Shown here: in pieces, positions 16,843-26,460 of the stretch
Layout of the letters: each line of letters starts with the position of its first letter
Position numbering within the stretch: the first letter of the stretch is position 1
Source: VRUE01 sp963704545
GTDB lineage: Bacteria; Actinomycetota; Thermoleophilia; Solirubrobacterales; 70-9
DNA length: 64,000 nt
Assembly (NCBI GenBank): GCA_963704545.1
Contig: OY969915.1
Location: 1,116,001 to 1,180,000 of the forward strand
Reading direction: 5' to 3'
Translations under genes and position numbers: made by a program
Notes under the pieces: generated by a model
Databases searched by the model: none
What the model was told of the DNA's origin: nothing
The model's input: only the letters and a program-made list of their open reading frames with translations

Positions 16843-18126
16843 ATGGACCTGCCGGGGCCATTTCCTGTCGGGCGCTACGCCCGCAAGCTGGAGGAGGAGA
16901 TGCGCCGCCGCGCGCGTGTGCTGCTGATCGGCGAGGTGACCGGCCTCAGCCGCAGCAAGGCGCAGGCCTACTTCGAGCTGCGCGATGGCGAAGGAGCCAT
17001 CCCGTGCACGATCTGGCTCAACGAGCTGGAAAAGCTCGAGCTGCCCGAGGGGGGTCTCCGCGATGGCACCGAAGTGGTGATCGCCGGCGGTCCGGACTAC
17101 TACCGCGGCAGCGCCCAGTCCTCACCGTCATTCAGCTTTCGCGCGACCCATATTCGCCTCGCCGGCGAAGGCGACCTGCTGGCTCGGCTTGACGCCCTGC
17201 GCAAGCGGTTGAAGGCCGAGGGGATCTTCGAGCTGCAGAAGCAGCTGGCGCGGCCGATCCTGCCGAGGACGATCGGTGTGGTCACCGCCGAATCGGGGGC
17301 CGCGCGACGCGATCTCCTGGCCGGGCTCGAGCGGCGCGGCTGGCGGGGCACCGTCGTCTGGGCCTTCGCGCCGGTGCAGGACCGCCATGCTGCCCCGGCG
17401 ATCGCGGCCGCGATGCAGGGGCTGGCGGCGCAGCCCGAGGTGGAGGCGATCGTCGTCACCCGCGGCGGCGGCAGCCTGGCCGACCTCTGGGCCTTCTGCG
17501 ACGAGACGCTCTGCCGCACGGTGGCGATGCTGCGCGTGCCGGTGATCAGCGCCGTCGGTCACGAGCGCGACTCGACCTTGATCGACGACGTCGCCGCGGT
17601 CGCCTGCTCGACGCCCACCCACGCCGCCGAGGCGGCGGTCCCGCTCGATTGCGGTACGGCCCGGGGGGCGCTCGACCGCAGCGCCGCGGCGTTGCGCCGT
17701 GCGGCCGACGGCGCGGTGCGGGCACGGACGCCGCATCTCGTCGCCCTCGCTCGCGGGCCGGCAAGGGCGCTGCGGCGCGAGCACCTCGCCCTCAACCAGA
17801 AGACGCGCGAGATCCGGGCCGCCTCCGAACGCGGCATCGCCGAGCGGCTCGGCTTCCAGCGCCGCCTCGCGGGTGTGGTTCTGGAGAGGGCGAGCCGGCG
17901 TGCCGCGGGGCCGGACATGGAGCGGCGCCGCGAGGCGTTGCGGCGGGCGGAGGTCGCGCTCCGCGCCCACGAACCGGAGCGCACCCTCGAGCGCGGCTAC
18001 GCCCTGGTCGAGGCAGGTGACGGGGCGGCGGTCACCAGCGCCCGCGATGCGACCGCCGCCGGGCGCGTCAGACTGCGCTTCTCCGACGGCCGCGTCGGCG
18101 CCAGGATCGAGGAGGAGGGGGATTGA
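16843..18126 (+). CDS. xseA: Exodeoxyribonuclease VII large subunit
   Basis: Catalytic subunit of exonuclease VII, which degrades single-stranded DNA to oligonucleotides. An N-terminal OB fold (about 1-105) is followed by the catalytic domain with IGVVTAESGAARRD, VTRGGGSLADLW and AVGHERDSTL, then an Arg-rich coiled-coil region that contacts XseB. 427 residues, normal length. The stop overlaps the xseB start in TTGA. With the convergent addAB-like pair it makes a recombination and repair block. Confidence 0.94.
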   Translation: MDLPGPFPVGRYARKLEEEMRRRARVLLIGEVTGLSRSKAQAYFELRDGEGAIPCTIWLNELEKLELPEGGLRDGTEVVIAGGPDYYRGSAQSSPSFSFRATHIRLAGEGDLLARLDALRKRLKAEGIFELQKQLARPILPRTIGVVTAESGAARRDLLAGLERRGWRGTVVWAFAPVQDRHAAPAIAAAMQGLAAQPEVEAIVVTRGGGSLADLWAFCDETLCRTVAMLRVPVISAVGHERDSTLIDDVAAVACSTPTHAAEAAVPLDCGTARGALDRSAAALRRAADGAVRARTPHLVALARGPARALRREHLALNQKTREIRAASERGIAERLGFQRRLAGVVLERASRRAAGPDMERRREALRRAEVALRAHEPERTLERGYALVEAGDGAAVTSARDATAAGRVRLRFSDGRVGARIEEEGD

Positions 18127-18344
18127 CGGACAAGCCCGAGAGCTACGAGGTCGCGGTCGAGAGGCTGGAGCAGATCATCGACCGCCTCGACTCCGGCCAG
18201 GCCGGCCTGCGCGAGACTCTCGACCTCTGTAAAGAGGGCCGCGAGCTGGTCACCTACTGCGCCGCCGAGCTGGACGCCGTCGGCGAGGGCCTGAAGGAGT
18301 TGAAGCTCGACGAGCTGGCCAGCAAACTCTCCGAGGCCGTCTGA
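18123..18344 (+). CDS. xseB: Exodeoxyribonuclease VII small subunit
   Basis: 73 residues, the usual size. The signature SYEVAVERLEQIIDRLDSGQ is followed by LRETLDLCKEGRELV and a helical tail. Several copies wrap the coiled coil of XseA. The TTG start overlaps the xseA stop. Its stop codon lies in the left arm of the family C repeat at 18336-18426. Confidence 0.93.
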   Translation: MTDKPESYEVAVERLEQIIDRLDSGQAGLRETLDLCKEGRELVTYCAAELDAVGEGLKELKLDELASKLSEAV

Positions 18345-18426
18345 CCAGCGCATGCCGGCGTCCTCGGTCGCTCACGTGCAGAGCACGCTTCGCTTCCTGC
18401 GTCCTTGGCCTGCTTGGTCAGACGGC
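18336..18426. repeat. Family C element, copy 2, between convergent genes
   Basis: Outer 12-bp arms at 18336-18347 and 18415-18426 contain the stop codons of xseB and of the addA-like gene. Inside, 18353-18419 matches the family C core: GGCGTCCTC near the left, CCTGCGTCCTTG and GCTTGGTC on the right. The central hairpin is CGTGC/GCACG with loop AGA at columns 28-30. It probably acts as a two-way terminator. Confidence 0.8.
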
Positions 18427-21400
18427 TTCGGGACCTGAGCAGGTTCGGCCCAAAGCCGGACAGCCGCGGCAGAGGTCCCAGGTACGGCGGTCGGGGTCGG
18501 CGGGCGGGAAGTCGCCCCCCTCGATGCGCTCGATCGCCGCGGCGAGGCGGGTGCGGCCGGCGACCATCTCGGTGGGGCCGAGCGTTGCCAGGACCGGCTC
18601 CTCGGGACGCTCGAGGAAGACGTAGGCGACCTCGACCTCGCTTGCGTCGCGCGCCTCGGCGACGGCGAGCGCGTAGATGTCGCGCTGGGTCTCGTAGCGG
18701 CCTGCACGTTCGGCCGAGCCGGCATCCCCGAGCCTGTCGGTCTTGTAGTCGATCACCAGCGGAGGATGGCCCTCGCGCTCGACGAGCAGGTCGATCGAGC
18801 CGCGCAGGACGGTGCCGCCGACGGAGAGCAGGAGGGGGACCTCGGCTCGCACGCGCGCCGCGGGATCTCGCACGCGCCCTGCGAGGAGGCTCGCGCCCAG
18901 CCATCCGCGCAACGGCGCCAGCAGCGATCCAGCTGTATCGGCGTCGAGGCCAGCGGCGATCGCGTGACGGCGTGCCAGCTCCTCCGGCGGCTCCCGCCAC
19001 CCGTTCGCCGCGCTCCACTCGAGCAGCGAGTGCACGGTGGCACCCTGCGCGGCGCGCTCGCTCCGCTCTCCCCCCACCGGTGCGGTCGCACTTTCCGCCG
19101 CTATGCGGCTGGAACTACGACCGCTGCTGTCTCCGAGATCCAGGACGCGCTCCATGTAGAAGCGGTAGGCGCACTCCTCGAAGGCCGCGATGGCGGAGTA
19201 GGAGAGGGGGCGACTGGGCACGGCGGGCGGGCGGCGCTGGACGAGGGGGGGCGGTCCCATCCGCTGCGGCGTCTCGACGGCATCGTCGGCGTGGATCCGC
19301 CTCAGCTCGGTGGCGCGCGCCGGGGAGGGAAGGTTTGCGCGGACAGCGATCTCCGACGGCTCGAAGCCTGCCTCGAGGCCGCTGCGCGGCTCGGGTGCGG
19401 GGACGGGAACCGCCGAGTCGCCGTCGCGGTCGACGCCCAGGCCGGCGACGATCCGCTCGATCACGGGCGTGCTCGGCTTGGTCTCCCCGTTCGGTTGCGG
19501 CTTGACCACGCCGCTGAGGATCAGGTGCCGGCGGGCACGTGTGGCGGCGACGTGGAAGAGCCGCAGTCCCTCCTCTGCGTCGCGCTTCTTGGTCTCGTCG
19601 GCGAGCTCGGAGTAGGAGTAGAGGTTGACCGAGGCGGCGCCGAGTCGCCGCAGCTGCATGCCGACGCGCGGCTCGGGCTCGTGACCCAGGGCCAGGATCG
19701 GCGCCCTCGTCCCGGCCAGCAGGCTGCGCGCGAGATCGGGAACCGCGACGACGTCGAACTCGAGGCCCTTGGCGTTGTGGACGGTCATGATCCGCACCCC
19801 GTCGTGACCCTCGATCGCCGTCGCCGCCTGCGCCTCGCTGTCCGTCTCGGCCCGGGCGGCGAGGAAGTCGAGCAGGCCGCGCAGGTCGCGGCCCTCGCGC
19901 GACTCGAACTCTTCGGCCAGCCGCATCAGCTTGCGCACGTTGGCGAAGCGCGCCTCGCCGGACGGCCGCATCAGCACGGCGAGGTCGTACCCCGTCTCGG
20001 TCACCGCGGCGTCGATCAGCCCCGCCAGCGAGAGGCGGCCGCCCCGCTCGCGCAGGCCCTCCAGCGTGGCCGCGAAGCGACGCAGCAGCGCCAGCTCGGA
20101 AGCCGGGATCTGCTCGAGCCGCTCCGGCTCGGCGAGCTCGGCCTCGCCGCCGGCTACCCGCTCCACCGCCGGCCACACGTGCCGCTTCTTCCCCGTCGCC
20201 GCGCGCAGCAGCCAGAAGGTGTCGGGGGCGAGGCCGCAGGCGGGGGATGCGAGGGCGCCGAAGAGCGCCTGGTCGTCGAGCGGGTTGGCGATCGTCGCCA
20301 GCAGCGCGCACACGTCCGCGACCTGCTGCTGGGACCAGTAGCCGCGCCCGCCGACCACGTACGGGCGCAGGCCCGCCCGCTCCAGCGAGTCCTCGTAGGC
20401 GCCGAGGTGGGTGAAGGCGCGCAGCAGCACGACCATCTCGCCGCGGCCGACGCCGGCGTCGGCCAGCTCCCGCAGCCGCTCGGCGACGAAGCGCGCCTCG
20501 GCCAGGCAGTTCGGGGGAGTGCGGTCGTCGACCCCCGGCGCGAGGTCCATCCCCTCTCCGTCCCAGCCCTCGCGAGCGGTCAGCAGCAGCTCGACCGCGG
20601 GAGCCCGCACCGGCGTCTCGGCCTCGGGCGGCGTGCCCACTCGCAGCGGGTGATAGTCGTCGCCGAACAGTACGGAGCCGATCGCGTTGACGGCGCCGAT
20701 CACCGCGGGCCGGGAGCGGAAGTTGCCGCTCAGCTCCATCAGCTCGCCGTCCGGGCGCGCGGCGATCTGCCGGCGCTGCTCGCGGAAGACGTCGAGGTCG
20801 GCGTGCCGGAAGCCGTAGATCGACTGCAGCTCGTCGCCGACGGCGATCAGCTCGCTTCCGGGCCCGCGCAGCGCTTCGATCAGCCGCAGCTGGAGCCGGT
20901 TCGTGTCCTGGAACTCGTCCACCATCAGGTGGCTGAAGCGGGTGCGGTAGGCCTCGCCGGCCTCGGTCCGCTCCAGCAGGGCCGCCGCGAAGATCTGCAG
21001 GTCCTCGAAGTCGACGCCCGAGCGTCGCTCCTTGGCCGCGGCGAAGCGCGCCGAGAAGAGCTCGAGCAGGCGACCGATCTGCCGGTATGCCTCACCGCCC
21101 TCGCCGGCCTCGGCACTGCGGGAGATCGCCACCTCGATCGCCTCGTTGTAGGCGGTGAGCGCTTTCGCCTTGCTGCCGCTGCGCAGCGCGCAGAGCTCGT
21201 CGAGGCCTGGCTCCTCGGTGCCGTCAAGAACCTCGAGCGCGCGCTCGAGGGCCACGCGCTTGCCGTCGTCCGGCTTCAGCTCCGCCAGGGTCTCCGCCGC
21301 CGCCGCGGCTGCCTCCCGCAGCGCCCGCTCGACGTCCGGCTCCGCCTGCGCCGGCAGGGCCGGCTCGGCGATGCCGCGGCTGCGCAGCTCCGCGTGGACG

Positions 21401-21930
21401 CCGGTGACGATCGCTCGCAGCCCGTCCACCTCGAAGGCGGCCACGAGGTCGGCCCGCGAGTCCTCGCCCTCGGCGAGGAACGCCTCCAGCGCCGCGTCGA
21501 AGGCATCGCGGGCGGCGCGCTCGGCCTCCGGGCGGTCCAGCACGCGGAAGCCGGGGTCGATCCCGGCGGCAACCGGGTGGGCGGCGAGGACGCGGTTGCA
21601 GAAGCCGTGGATCGTGGTGATCCAGGCCGAGCCGGCCTGGGCCAGGAGCTCGCGTGCGCGCTCGGACCCCGCCGCCGCGCGCCGGGCCAGCTCGGCGCGG
21701 ATCCGCTGGCGCAGCTCCGCCGCCGCCTTGTCGGTGAAGGTGAAGGCGAGCACGCCGTCGGGTGAGGCGCCGTCGCAGACCAGCCGGCAGTAGCGCTCGA
21801 CCATGACGCCGGTCTTGCCGGTGCCCGCGCCGGCCTCGAGCAGCACGTCGCGGCCGGCGACCGCGATCGCCGCCCCCTGCTCGGGCGTGGGCACGCGCGA
21901 CCCCGCGGCCGTCTCGAGCGGCGCGCTCAC
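18418..21930 (-). CDS. UvrD-type helicase-nuclease, AddA/AdnB-like
   Basis: Motor subunit of a double-strand-break processing complex. Of its 1170 residues, the N-terminal half is an SF1A helicase: Walker A AGAGTGKT (K39), FTFTDKAAAELR, DEFQDTN (Walker B) and GDELQSIYGFRHAD. The C-terminal nuclease is of PD-(D/E)XK type, with GSIDLL and VIDYKTD. Cysteines in FEECAYRFY and C-x2-C-x5-C at the end could bind an Fe-S cluster, which is more like AdnAB or AddB than classical AddA. GTG start overlaps the upstream stop by 4 nt (GTGA). Confidence 0.88.
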   Translation of the reverse strand: MSAPLETAAGSRVPTPEQGAAIAVAGRDVLLEAGAGTGKTGVMVERYCRLVCDGASPDGVLAFTFTDKAAAELRQRIRAELARRAAAGSERARELLAQAGSAWITTIHGFCNRVLAAHPVAAGIDPGFRVLDRPEAERAARDAFDAALEAFLAEGEDSRADLVAAFEVDGLRAIVTGVHAELRSRGIAEPALPAQAEPDVERALREAAAAAAETLAELKPDDGKRVALERALEVLDGTEEPGLDELCALRSGSKAKALTAYNEAIEVAISRSAEAGEGGEAYRQIGRLLELFSARFAAAKERRSGVDFEDLQIFAAALLERTEAGEAYRTRFSHLMVDEFQDTNRLQLRLIEALRGPGSELIAVGDELQSIYGFRHADLDVFREQRRQIAARPDGELMELSGNFRSRPAVIGAVNAIGSVLFGDDYHPLRVGTPPEAETPVRAPAVELLLTAREGWDGEGMDLAPGVDDRTPPNCLAEARFVAERLRELADAGVGRGEMVVLLRAFTHLGAYEDSLERAGLRPYVVGGRGYWSQQQVADVCALLATIANPLDDQALFGALASPACGLAPDTFWLLRAATGKKRHVWPAVERVAGGEAELAEPERLEQIPASELALLRRFAATLEGLRERGGRLSLAGLIDAAVTETGYDLAVLMRPSGEARFANVRKLMRLAEEFESREGRDLRGLLDFLAARAETDSEAQAATAIEGHDGVRIMTVHNAKGLEFDVVAVPDLARSLLAGTRAPILALGHEPEPRVGMQLRRLGAASVNLYSYSELADETKKRDAEEGLRLFHVAATRARRHLILSGVVKPQPNGETKPSTPVIERIVAGLGVDRDGDSAVPVPAPEPRSGLEAGFEPSEIAVRANLPSPARATELRRIHADDAVETPQRMGPPPLVQRRPPAVPSRPLSYSAIAAFEECAYRFYMERVLDLGDSSGRSSSRIAAESATAPVGGERSERAAQGATVHSLLEWSAANGWREPPEELARRHAIAAGLDADTAGSLLAPLRGWLGASLLAGRVRDPAARVRAEVPLLLSVGGTVLRGSIDLLVEREGHPPLVIDYKTDRLGDAGSAERAGRYETQRDIYALAVAEARDASEVEVAYVFLERPEEPVLATLGPTEMVAGRTRLAAAIERIEGGDFPPADPDRRTWDLCRGCPALGRTCSGPEAV

Positions 21931-24900
21931 CGGTCCTCCGCCTCGAAGTCGTCATCGCTCACGGGCGCCCGGTCGCGGCGGCAGATCGGGGCGAACTGGC
22001 AGTAGGCGGGACAGACGTCGTGTTCGCGCAGGCCGGCTCGCGGGCCGGGGTCGCGGCGGATGTCACCGGCCCGCATCCGGGCGACGATCGTGCCGGCCCG
22101 CGCCCGCGCTTCCGCCAGCAGCTCCTCGAGCCCGGCCTCGTCGACGAGGTCGCCGTCGTAGAGGCGGTAGGAGGCGAGCGCGCCGGCGGCGCTCTCGAGC
22201 ACGGCCCCCCGCGGGCGGCGCACCGAGGTGCCGCGCAGCGGGTGGTAGAGGCCGCCGACGACGCTTGCGCCCCAGTGCTCGGCGACCGCGAGGAGGTAGA
22301 GCTGCAGCTGCAGCTTCGCCTTCTCCTCGAACTTCTCGCGCGGGGTCACCCTGCCCGAGAGCTTGTAGTCGAGGACCAGGGCACTTCCGTCCGGCGCGCG
22401 GTCGACGCGGTCGATGGCGCCGTGCAGCCCCCACCCGTCGATCTCCAGCGTCGGGCGCTCGCTGTCCTCGTGCTCGCCGAAGGTCGCCTCCAGCAGCCAA
22501 GGCTCGAAGCCGCCGGTCTCGCGGTCGGCCTCCTCGGCCAGGAAGCGGGCGAGCAGGCGCTCGACTCGCCGGGCCATCGCCCGCTCGGCGGGGTGCTCGC
22601 CCAGCTCGCGCTCGGCGCAGATCTCGGCCAGCACAGAACGGCCACGCTCGGTCCAGGCGGCAAGCGAGCCCGGCCGCGGCAGGGCGTCGCCCCCCGGTCG
22701 CTCCATGTAGAGGCGCTCGAGTGCCGCGTGCATGAGCCCCCCCTGGACGAGGGGGTCGGGGACGGGGTCGAGCGGCTGGGGGTCCAGCTCGTGTCCGGCA
22801 AACCAGCGGTAGGAGCAGACGTCGAATTCCTCCAGCGTCGTGCCGCCGTAGGCGCCGACGGCGGCGAGCGACCCGATCGCCGCCGGGTTGGCGAGCGGTC
22901 CCGGGGCGCGGCCGGCAGCCTCGGCCTGGCGAGCCGCCTCGATCCGGCCTGCGAGCCGCTCGGCGATCTCCCCGCCGACGCCGGCGTTCGCGGCGGCCGC
23001 CCCAGCGCCGCGCCCCAGCGCCGCGACCGCCCGTGCCAGCTCGTTCTCGGAGGGCGCGTCGGACGCGGGGTGCACCGCCTCCGTCAGGTCCCGCACCCGC
23101 GAGATCGACTCCTCGACGGGGTCGGGGCCGTTCTCGGGTGGGAGTGGCGCGAGTAGCCGGCGAACGTCGTCGAGCAGCGGCGAGCGCGCCTCCGCGGCGC
23201 CGTTCTCGTCGCTCTCGCGGTAGGAGAGGAAGAGGTGCGCGCGGGGGAGCGAGACGCAGGTGTAGAAGAGATAGCGCTCCTCGGCCTCCGTGTCGCGCCG
23301 CGGGTCGAGCCCGAGCGCAGCGCGCTGGCGTTCGGAGAGGAAGGGATCGCCGCCCCGGTCGCGGCGCGGGAACTCGCCATCCTGGAGCGAGGCGACGAAG
23401 ACGTGGTCGAAGCGGCCGGCGCGGAGGCGGTAGGGGTCGGCGATCCGGACCCGGCCCGCGACCGGCCCGCTCCAGACGCGGAATCGGAGCGTCGAGATCG
23501 CCTCGGCGAGCCGGTCGGGGGCGGGGGAGAGGTCGCCCAGCTCGCTCAGCTCGGCGAGCGCCCTCGCGATCTCCGCCGCCGCGCGCAGCTCGACCCCCTC
23601 GCCGGGTGCCGGACGGGCCCCGTCGCCGCCGCCGCGCAGCGGGCGCGAGGCCATCGTCGCCGCCAGGCGACCCACGGTCGCCGCCAGCTCTGCCGGCGAA
23701 CGCGCGGCTGCCTCTCGGATCCGCGCCAGGTCGTGGGGCGGATCCCGGTCCTGGCTCGCCCAGATATCGAGCGCCTCCTGGGCGCCCTGCACCCGCCCGC
23801 GCCTCAGCGCCCGCTCGAACCAGTCGACGGTCGAGGGCGAGATGCCAGACGGCCCGCGCATGTAGAGCAACAGGTCGCTTGCCCGCCTGTCTCCGAATGC
23901 GGCGGCGAGCAGGGCGAGGAGCGCGCGGCCCGTCGCCGTGCTGCCGACGGCGAGCTCCGCCTCGAGCGCGGTGGCGATCCCGTAGGACTCGAGCACCTCC
24001 GCGAGCAGCGGGCCGCGCCGCGCCGGATCGCGCAGGACGATCGCGATCTCGGCCTCCTCCACGCCTCCGGTGAGGAGCTTCGCCACCTCGGCGCCGATCG
24101 CCTCCGCCTCGCCACGCGCACCGGCCGAGCGCAGCAGCGTGAGGCCGCCGTCCGGCGCTTGCGGCTCGGCGTCGATTCGGCCGAAGCTCCGCTCCAGGTG
24201 GAAGAGCAACCGGTTGGGGGTGTTGGCGGCTTCGGGCTCGGTCGCCGTCTCCTCGGCGACGTCGAACTGGGAGCGCAGCCTCTCCAGCAGCCCGGCGCGG
24301 GCGGCCAGCGCGGTCCGGCCCTCCTCGTAGGGGATGGCCACCGTCACGTCGGCGACCGGGGCGAGGGCCTCGAGCAGCTCGAGCTGGTTGCGGGTGAGGT
24401 CGTCGAGGCCGTAGAGGAAGAGGGGGCGCCCGCCCCAGAATTCGCCGGAGCGGCGCACCAGCGCGATCGCCTCGCGGGCGATCTGGTGGGAGTCGGTTCG
24501 GCCGAGTCGCCCGCGCACCGCCGCGTAGGCGGCGGCGAGGGCGGTCAGGTCGCCGAGGTAGGCGGAGCTCTCCAGGGTCTCGGCGCCGGCGCCGAGACCC
24601 GCCGGGTCGAGTCCCGCCGCCTGGAGCTCGTCGAGCAGCCGCTCGAAGGCGACCGCGAAGCCCGGCCGGAGGGAAGCGCGCCGCAACGGCCCCAGCCCGG
24701 CGCGGCACTCGGAGGTGGCCACCGCGATCGCCCGCAGGCGCTGCGCCGGGGTCAGCTCCGCGCCGGGGTGCTCGCCGGCGGCCGTGAGGATCTCGCGGAA
24801 GAGGCCGCCGAACGTGGTCACCGTCCCGCCGAGCGCCGCGCCCGCCGCGCAGGCCTCGCGCTCGAACTCGAAGACGTCGTCGACGTTGGGGACGACAAGC

Positions 24901-24992
24901 ACGGGATCGTGCTCGAGCGCGGCGGCGAAGCGGCGCAGGATCACCCCCCTTCGGCCTGAGTTGAGCGGCCCGTGGATCAGCTTCAGCGCCAT
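21927..24992 (-). CDS. Nuclease partner subunit, AddB/AdnA-like
   Basis: 1021 residues. A UvrD-like body (VFVASLQDGEFPRRD, YLFYTCVSLPRAHLFLSYRE) is followed by a C-terminal PD-(D/E)XK nuclease with GAIDRVD and LVLDYKLSG. A cysteine in FDVCSYRWF plus C-x3-C-x5-C at the end probably hold a [4Fe-4S] cluster, as in AddB. The Walker A position reads HGPLNSGRRG, with Arg where the ATP-binding Lys should be, so ATPase activity is probably lost. The ATG at 24992 is followed by a normal start. The two genes overlap by 4 nt and would be made as a complex. Confidence 0.87.
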   Translation of the reverse strand: MALKLIHGPLNSGRRGVILRRFAAALEHDPVLVVPNVDDVFEFEREACAAGAALGGTVTTFGGLFREILTAAGEHPGAELTPAQRLRAIAVATSECRAGLGPLRRASLRPGFAVAFERLLDELQAAGLDPAGLGAGAETLESSAYLGDLTALAAAYAAVRGRLGRTDSHQIAREAIALVRRSGEFWGGRPLFLYGLDDLTRNQLELLEALAPVADVTVAIPYEEGRTALAARAGLLERLRSQFDVAEETATEPEAANTPNRLLFHLERSFGRIDAEPQAPDGGLTLLRSAGARGEAEAIGAEVAKLLTGGVEEAEIAIVLRDPARRGPLLAEVLESYGIATALEAELAVGSTATGRALLALLAAAFGDRRASDLLLYMRGPSGISPSTVDWFERALRRGRVQGAQEALDIWASQDRDPPHDLARIREAAARSPAELAATVGRLAATMASRPLRGGGDGARPAPGEGVELRAAAEIARALAELSELGDLSPAPDRLAEAISTLRFRVWSGPVAGRVRIADPYRLRAGRFDHVFVASLQDGEFPRRDRGGDPFLSERQRAALGLDPRRDTEAEERYLFYTCVSLPRAHLFLSYRESDENGAAEARSPLLDDVRRLLAPLPPENGPDPVEESISRVRDLTEAVHPASDAPSENELARAVAALGRGAGAAAANAGVGGEIAERLAGRIEAARQAEAAGRAPGPLANPAAIGSLAAVGAYGGTTLEEFDVCSYRWFAGHELDPQPLDPVPDPLVQGGLMHAALERLYMERPGGDALPRPGSLAAWTERGRSVLAEICAERELGEHPAERAMARRVERLLARFLAEEADRETGGFEPWLLEATFGEHEDSERPTLEIDGWGLHGAIDRVDRAPDGSALVLDYKLSGRVTPREKFEEKAKLQLQLYLLAVAEHWGASVVGGLYHPLRGTSVRRPRGAVLESAAGALASYRLYDGDLVDEAGLEELLAEARARAGTIVARMRAGDIRRDPGPRAGLREHDVCPAYCQFAPICRRDRAPVSDDDFEAEDR

Positions 24993-25090
24993 GCCCTCAC
25001 CCTATGTCCGTCCCCGGCGCCTGGCCGCCGCAAACTGCGGTTTCCCAGCACCGATTTGGTGTCTACCGCCCTCTCTAAATTGCACTGCAG

Positions 25091-25546
25091 ATGGCGCTCT
25101 GCTTTGTAGACCCAGCCGACGCGATCCGCGCGATCGCGGACTCGATCGGGCGTGAGGCCCGCCGGCAGCTGCTCGGCGAGGCCGTGCGGGCCTGGGTCGA
25201 CGAGATCCCCGACGACGAGCTCGAGACCCACTACGCCAAGGCCCTCTCCGAGCTCGACGAGCACGACCTCTCGATGCTCGCCGCCTGGCACGGCTCCCTG
25301 GAGGTCGGCCACCCGGTCCCCAACCGCGACTTCCTCATGGGCGCCTTCGGCTCGCTCGGCGAGAACCGCCGCGAGGCGATGAAGCTGGCCGCCGGCTTCC
25401 GCGGCGAGGAGGCCGTCGACGCAGGGGTCACCGAGGAGGACGCCTTGGAGCTGGTCCTCAGCCTCCTCTCTCCGCCGCGCCAGATGGAGCTGGCCGTGGA
25501 GGCCGTCGAGCTCTACATCTGGGACCGCGCCGGCTCGGACAACTAG
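25091..25546 (+). CDS. Conserved-looking hypothetical cytoplasmic protein
   Basis: Not recognised. 151 residues, acidic, largely helical, without signal peptide or membrane segment. Helices carry ADSIGREARRQLLGEAVRAW and EEDALELVLSLLSPPRQMEL. Codon use and GC-rich third positions are like the neighbours, which supports a real gene. It is divergent from the addB-like gene by 98 nt. A TAAATT box about 11 nt before the ATG could be its -10. Confidence 0.6.
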   Translation: MALCFVDPADAIRAIADSIGREARRQLLGEAVRAWVDEIPDDELETHYAKALSELDEHDLSMLAAWHGSLEVGHPVPNRDFLMGAFGSLGENRREAMKLAAGFRGEEAVDAGVTEEDALELVLSLLSPPRQMELAVEAVELYIWDRAGSDN

Positions 25547-25602
25547 GTCGCGGGCCCGGCAGCCGACCTCACGTTTTGCCGCCGGCACCCGTTGAGTTGA
25601 CG

Positions 25603-26460
25603 ATGGAGCGGCAGGATCTGAACTTCAAATCTGGTGAGGAGGAGTGCGCGGCCTGGCTCTACCCGGCTGCCGGCGCCCTGGCCGAGGTGCCGATCGTGGT
25701 CATGGCTCATGGCCTCTCCGGCACGCGGCGAGACCGGCTCGGACCCTTTGCCGCGCGATTTGCGGCCGCGGGCTTCGCGGCTCTCGTCTTCGACCATCGG
25801 GGTTTCGGCGACAGCGGTGGAGAGGAGGACCTCTTCGATCCGGCCCGCCAGCTGGAGGACTGGCGGGCGGCGATCGCCTTCGCCCGGTCCCTGCCGGGGA
25901 TCGATCCGGACCGGGTGGTCACCTTCGGCTCCTCGATGGGGGGCGGCAATGCCCTCGCGGCCGCTGCGAAGGATGCTCGCGTCGCTGCCGCCATCAGCCA
26001 GGTCCCATTCCTCGACATCGTGCGCCAAGCGCATCGCTCCTCACCGGCGGTGACCGTCCGGATGCTCGTGGCGGCAGCGCGGGGACAGCACGTCCCGGCG
26101 GTCGGCCAGCCCGACGAGCCCGCCTTCATCAACGCGCCCGGTGGGGAGGAGGGCTGGCGCCGCGTCGTCTCGATCGGCGAGGACTCGCGCTGGCGCAACC
26201 GCGTCTCCTCGCGCTGGGTCCTCGGTCGGCCCTTCCGCCCGATCCGCCACGCGTCCGGGCTGCACTGTCCCTGGCTCGTCTGCGTCGGCGAGGCCGATCG
26301 CGTCGCGAAGCCCGGCCCGGCGATTGCCGCGGCTCGCCGCGCGCCCAGGGGAGAGCTACGCACCTACCCCGGCGTCGACCATTTCGATGTCTACGACGGC
26401 CCCGAGCACGAGGCGCTGGTCGCCGACCAGATCGAGTTCCTGCGCCGGCACCTGAGCTAG
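25603..26460 (+). CDS. Alpha/beta hydrolase
   Basis: 285 residues. Serine hydrolase fold with oxyanion motif AHGLSG near residue 36, DHRGFGDSGG at 64-73, nucleophile S111 in GSSMGG, Asp in CVGEADRV near 233 and His in PGVDHFDVY near 262. This layout resembles dienelactone hydrolase and BAAT-like esterases, but the substrate is unknown. I used ATG 25603 because the preceding residues of the frame are unlike the family. The TAG stop shares CTAG with the stop of the convergent HAD gene. Confidence 0.85.
   Translation: MERQDLNFKSGEEECAAWLYPAAGALAEVPIVVMAHGLSGTRRDRLGPFAARFAAAGFAALVFDHRGFGDSGGEEDLFDPARQLEDWRAAIAFARSLPGIDPDRVVTFGSSMGGGNALAAAAKDARVAAAISQVPFLDIVRQAHRSSPAVTVRMLVAAARGQHVPAVGQPDEPAFINAPGGEEGWRRVVSIGEDSRWRNRVSSRWVLGRPFRPIRHASGLHCPWLVCVGEADRVAKPGPAIAAARRAPRGELRTYPGVDHFDVYDGPEHEALVADQIEFLRRHLS

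Noticed and set aside
18766..21765. 999-codon open frame opposite the addA-like gene
   Set aside because: Mirror of the helicase-nuclease codon pattern; no recognisable motifs.
23235..24959. 574-codon open frame opposite the addB-like gene
   Set aside because: Shadow frame; AddB-type motifs lie on the other strand.
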